This document shows, piece by piece, positions 60,844-64,000 of a stretch of DNA of 64,000 nt. The stretch is from an uncultured Acetatifactor sp. (GTDB taxonomy: Bacteria; Bacillota; Clostridia; Lachnospirales; Lachnospiraceae): positions 1 to 64,000 of the forward strand of contig CAJUQT010000015.1 of assembly GCA_910588225.1 (NCBI GenBank), given 5' to 3'. The first letter of the stretch is position 1; each line of letters opens with the position of its first letter. The notes under the pieces were generated by a model. It had not been told where the DNA came from, ran no database searches, and saw nothing but the letters and a program-made list of their open reading frames with translations. A program made the position numbers and the translations under genes.

Positions 60844-62325
60844 TTACCCGCTGACAGCACCTCCGTTCAGAGGAATTTTCACCGTAAAGCTGGACCCTTC
60901 TCCTTCCACACTGGTCACTGTAATGGCTCCCCGGTGCATTAAAACAGCACTCTTTGTGATGGCCAGTCCCAACCCGGTTCCGCCGATTTCCCTGGAATGC
61001 GATTTCTCCACCCGGTAAAAACGTTCATAAATCTGAGTCAGCGAATCTTCCGGGATTCCCAGACCGGAATCACTGACCTTAAAAGTAAAGAACTGATGAT
61101 CCGCGTCCAGCTCAACCTTTACCCAGCCATGCTCTTTGTTATATTTAATAGCATTCTCCACCAGGTTCGTCATAATCAATGTCATTTTCACTTCATCCAC
61201 TTCTGCCATCACAGGACGTATGCTTTCAAACACTACTTCCACATCCTTTTTCCGGGCCAGCGGCCGCAGACGCTTCAGAATCAGCTCCACCAGGTCGTTC
61301 ACATTCAGGGAGGTAATATTCAGCTCCTGGGCTTTCTTGTCCATTTTGACCAGCGCAAGCAAATCTGTGATAATCTGATTTTCTCTGTCTATCTCCGATA
61401 CGATATCCGTGAGAAATTCCTGATACAGCTCTGCGGGAACATCTCTCTGTCCCACCAGCGAATCCGCCAGTACCTTTATGGCGGCCATAGGCGTCTTCAG
61501 CTCATGGGACACATTTTCCACAAATTCCTGCCGGGAGTCATCCAGTACTCTCATTCTCTTCAGCAGCTGATTGAACGCGTCCACAATATGTGCCGTCTCC
61601 GCGTAATCCGGCACGGAAATATTCTCGTCACTATAGCCTGCCTTCACCTCATTGATAGCCTCTGTCACACGGTTAAATGGCCGGGTCAGCATAACGGACA
61701 GAATCATTGCCATGGCCACAATTACCACAATCATCAGATTCTGCAATATAACCGATTTCCGGTTCAGCACCTCCAGCATAGTCACAATCGCATCAGTGGA
61801 AATACTGGTCAGCATGACTCCCACAATCTGGCTGTCATCCGCTGTATTGTCAACAATCGGCGTGGTCATCTCTATATATCCGTGCTCCCTGTCATAGTTG
61901 GACAAGGTTTCTCCCCGGAAGCATTTGATCACTTCTTCGGAAATAATCGTTTTTCCGGTGCTGATGCCATAAGTATCCTTCACCACTTTCAGACTGGAAT
62001 CTATGATCATGACACGCCCCTCATACAGATTGGAAATCATCTCCAGCTCCGCGTCAATCACCTCTCTTGACACACTGCTGCTGTAGCCTTCGGGTTTTGT
62101 ATTAAAGTAATTATTGCTGATCAGATGATTTCCCACAATCATCAACTGATTTTGGACTGTATAGATTCGCTGCTGGACGGACCGTTCCTCATAATTATCC
62201 AGAATTCCGTATCGAACAATTATGCTTGGAACAAACCCGGCCGCCAGCACAATGATAAAGATACGCGCCTGCAGGCTGCGCAGAGAAATGAGCCTCTTCA
62301 GCTCTCCGAATATTTTTGCTATCAT
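60844..62325 (-). CDS. Sensor histidine kinase, WalK/MtrB-like layout
   Basis: A 493-residue kinase with two transmembrane helices (about 20-40 and 193-213) around an extracellular sensor of ~150 residues, a HAMP domain, HisKA with EFVENVSHELKTPMAAI, and HATPase with NLVENAIKYNKEHGWV and GIGGTGLGLAITKS-like text (here IGGTGLGLAITKS). No PAS domain is seen between HAMP and HisKA, unlike WalK. AGGGTG precedes the ATG. Its regulator is 29 bp upstream and the GerMN lipoprotein is downstream, pointing to an envelope-stress or growth role. Confidence 0.9.
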   Translation of the reverse strand: MIAKIFGELKRLISLRSLQARIFIIVLAAGFVPSIIVRYGILDNYEERSVQQRIYTVQNQLMIVGNHLISNNYFNTKPEGYSSSVSREVIDAELEMISNLYEGRVMIIDSSLKVVKDTYGISTGKTIISEEVIKCFRGETLSNYDREHGYIEMTTPIVDNTADDSQIVGVMLTSISTDAIVTMLEVLNRKSVILQNLMIVVIVAMAMILSVMLTRPFNRVTEAINEVKAGYSDENISVPDYAETAHIVDAFNQLLKRMRVLDDSRQEFVENVSHELKTPMAAIKVLADSLVGQRDVPAELYQEFLTDIVSEIDRENQIITDLLALVKMDKKAQELNITSLNVNDLVELILKRLRPLARKKDVEVVFESIRPVMAEVDEVKMTLIMTNLVENAIKYNKEHGWVKVELDADHQFFTFKVSDSGLGIPEDSLTQIYERFYRVEKSHSREIGGTGLGLAITKSAVLMHRGAITVTSVEGEGSSFTVKIPLNGGAVSG

Positions 62326-62354
62326 TTTTCACCCTGACCGAACTGTTATATTTT

Positions 62355-63056
62355 CTATACATTCCGGAAGAAATAGCCCACACCCCATTTTGTATGTACA
62401 TATCTGGGCTCGCTTGGGTTCTGCTCCACCTTTTCCCGCAGTCTTCTGATATGCACATCCACGGTTCGGACATCCCCCGGATAGTCTGCTCCCCATACCA
62501 GGTGCAGAAGATTTTCACGGCTGTATACTTTTTCGGGATTCAGCATCAGAAGCTCCAGCAGCTCAAATTCCTTCGCCGTAAGCCCGATTTCCCTTCCCGC
62601 AATGAACGCTCTCCGCCCTTCACAGTCCAGGCGCACATCCCCTCTTTCCACCGTTTTGGCCGCAGGTGCCTCTCCGATAATCCGCTTCGGCTCCGTCCTG
62701 CGCATGATTGCCTTAATCCGCGCCTTCACCTCCAGAATATTGAAAGGTTTGGTAATATAATCATCCGCGCCGTATTCCAACCCCAGGATCTTGTCCATGT
62801 CCTCCCCTTTTGCCGTAAGCATAATGATAGGCACATTGGAAAATTCCCTGATCTGCTGGCACACTTCAAACCCTGTCAGCTTAGGCAGCATTACGTCCAG
62901 CAGAATAATATCATACTCATTGCTGCCGGCATATTCCAGCGCTTCTTCTCCGTCATAGGCACAATCCACTTCCATGTCATCCTGTTCCAGGCTGAACCGA
63001 ATTCCCTTTACTATCAGTTTCTCGTCGTCTACTACCAAAGCTCTCCTTCTGGCCAT
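62355..63056 (-). CDS. OmpR/PhoB-type response regulator, WalR-like
   Basis: A 233-residue regulator. The receiver reads RALVVDDEKLIVKGIRFSLE, phospho-acceptor IILLDVMLPKLTGFEV and GADDYITKPFNILEV; the winged helix has LTAKEFELLELLMLNPEKVY and VDVHIRRLREKVEQNP. It resembles WalR but without the walHIJ genes, so the symbol is not assigned. ACAGGAG precedes the ATG. It is the first gene of the regulator-kinase-GerMN run; the ComEA-like gene is 129 bp upstream. Confidence 0.9.
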   Translation of the reverse strand: MARRRALVVDDEKLIVKGIRFSLEQDDMEVDCAYDGEEALEYAGSNEYDIILLDVMLPKLTGFEVCQQIREFSNVPIIMLTAKGEDMDKILGLEYGADDYITKPFNILEVKARIKAIMRRTEPKRIIGEAPAAKTVERGDVRLDCEGRRAFIAGREIGLTAKEFELLELLMLNPEKVYSRENLLHLVWGADYPGDVRTVDVHIRRLREKVEQNPSEPRYVHTKWGVGYFFRNV

Positions 63057-63185
63057 ATCAATCTCCTGTTCGCTAGTTTATTTCCCTGAAGCCCGCCAGC
63101 CTGCATCCGGCGTCCGCATAAGTTTCGGCCGCCGTAATACAACGTTCTTCCACATACGACTTCTTCCTCCGAAACCAGTCGTTTA

Positions 63186-63833
63186 TCACCTTACCGTAAT
63201 CCTGTCCTTGATCTTCTGGTACATGGCATCCTTGATACCAGTAACCTTCATAATATCCTCACAGCTCTCAAAACCGCCGTTTGCTTCCCGATAGGCAATG
63301 ATATCCGCCGCACGGCTCTCTCCCACCCCGGGCAAAGTACACAGAGCCGCCGCGTCCGCCGTATTGATATTCACCAGCCCCGCTGCGGCATCGGCTTCCT
63401 GGGCCCTGCGCTCCCGGGCTTCTCCCTCTGTGGGAAAATACAGCATCTGACCATCCTTCACCCATTCCGCCAGATTCACAGCTTCCCGTCCGGCCTCCGA
63501 TGCAAAGCCGCCTGCCGCCGTCAGCGCGTCCTCCGCCCGGCTTCCCTCCGGAATCTCCACCACACCGGGATTTATCACAGCTCCGCACACATATACACGG
63601 ATGGTGTTCTCCCGGGGCTCGGTGTTCTGCCCTTCTTCCGCCTGACCGGACTGCACCGCGGTATTCTTCTCTCCGCTTCCTTCGAGTTCCGGGTTTCCCA
63701 TATCCCGGTCTTCCACGTTCTGAGTTGCCATATTTCCGATCAGGATGGATCCATCCTTTTCTCCACAGCCACAAAGCAGCATACATGCCGTCAATAAACA
63801 TGCTGCTGCCTGAATATTTCGTTTTTTCACCAT
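63186..63833 (-). CDS. comEA: ComEA-like helix-hairpin-helix lipoprotein
   Basis: Surface DNA receptor for transformation. I start at 63833, where AGAGGG precedes an ATG, giving 215 residues. The signal peptide ends in a lipobox-like LLCGC (Cys 23), so it would be lipid-anchored rather than held by a transmembrane helix. An acidic Gln/Glu/Asn-rich linker follows. The SLBB domain has IRVYVCGAVINPGVVEI and the C-terminal helix-hairpin-helix repeats have VNINTADAAALCTLPGVG and DIIAYREANGGFES. Promoter TTGTAA-17-TACAAT lies upstream. comEC is in the window about 7.5 kb away. Confidence 0.87.
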   Translation of the reverse strand: MVKKRNIQAAACLLTACMLLCGCGEKDGSILIGNMATQNVEDRDMGNPELEGSGEKNTAVQSGQAEEGQNTEPRENTIRVYVCGAVINPGVVEIPEGSRAEDALTAAGGFASEAGREAVNLAEWVKDGQMLYFPTEGEARERRAQEADAAAGLVNINTADAAALCTLPGVGESRAADIIAYREANGGFESCEDIMKVTGIKDAMYQKIKDRITVR

Positions 63834-63939
63834 AGTCCCTCTCGCTTTCCCCATGAGTACATCTTATGAAACGACTTTTCGTCTGTCTCACAACCCCCTC
63901 ATGGCGTGAAAGGGATTGCCTCTCTATGCTGACTTTTTT

Positions 63940-63968
63940 ATTGTAATAGAAACCTTTGGATTTTACAA
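63940..63968 (-). promoter_or_regulatory. Sigma-A-like promoter of the ComEA-like gene
   Basis: On the - strand TTGTAA (63963-63968) and TACAAT (63940-63945) are 17 bp apart, leaving about 105 bp of leader before the gene. Nothing else was seen in 63855-64000. Confidence 0.55.
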
Positions 63969-64000
63969 GTAGGTTTCGGAAATCTTCATGAAAAACTATT

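Overview
This window looks like chromosome of a Gram-positive, anaerobic gut Clostridium relative, most probably a Lachnospiraceae member. The reasons are moderate GC, strong AGGAGG-type ribosome binding sites, DnaD/DnaI-type helicase-loading proteins, a SleB-type cell wall hydrolase, LplB/LplC-type sugar ABC permeases, YesMN-type sensor pairs and many glycoside hydrolases. No rRNA, tRNA, CRISPR array, prophage or intact insertion sequence was seen.

Layout. (1) 1-10150, housekeeping: murC, a cluster of DnaA boxes (1697-1820), a DnaD-domain protein and a DnaC/DnaI-like ATPase, a long-form PRPP synthetase and a DUF402 protein, all on +. Then a coiled-coil SleB hydrolase and the upp-rpiB-Sua5 group on -, and a small membrane-anchored protein on +. 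(2) 10187-19318, mixed: NAD synthetase, Hsp33, a methyltransferase, a DUF368 (PopT-like) membrane protein, an XRE regulator, hisC with a small unknown partner, a GT2 glycosyltransferase, a broken-looking small ORF and a 36-residue membrane peptide. (3) 19427-27343, plant cell wall sugars: GH51 arabinofuranosidase, an L-fucose/L-arabinose isomerase-family enzyme, a rhamnogalacturonan acetylesterase-like SGNH enzyme and a pectinesterase, all apparently cytoplasmic. Pyroglutamyl peptidase, a methyltransferase and an AAA-ATPase/PD-(D/E)XK protein lie among them.

(4) 30359-53169, a large host- or yeast-type glycan locus: a GH123-like DUF4091 enzyme, an uncharacterised 527-residue protein, GH125 exo-alpha-mannosidase, M17 aminopeptidase, GH4, a PfkB kinase, an LplB/solute-binding/LplC importer, two phosphoesterases (EEP and calcineurin types), a decayed GH38 alpha-mannosidase and a PHP phosphoesterase. 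It ends with a histidine kinase / AraC-type response regulator / organophosphate-antiporter-like MFS operon. The last trio has the logic of the HptRS-UhpT system. With three phosphoesterase-fold proteins and two alpha-mannosidase families, it suggests handling of phosphorylated (mannose-containing) glycans; that is inference. (5) 53370-64000: comEC, an ABC exporter with its own two-component system, a GerMN lipoprotein, an OmpR-type kinase/regulator pair, and a ComEA-like lipoprotein.

Non-coding items of note are the DnaA-box cluster with three abutting boxes, a ~250-bp palindromic element at 35015-35262 with a related fragment at 55705, a degenerate tandem array at 26168-26398, a strong hairpin between the solute-binding protein and LplC genes, and several terminators and sigma-A-like promoters. 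All functions were assigned by reading motifs by eye; no database search was possible.
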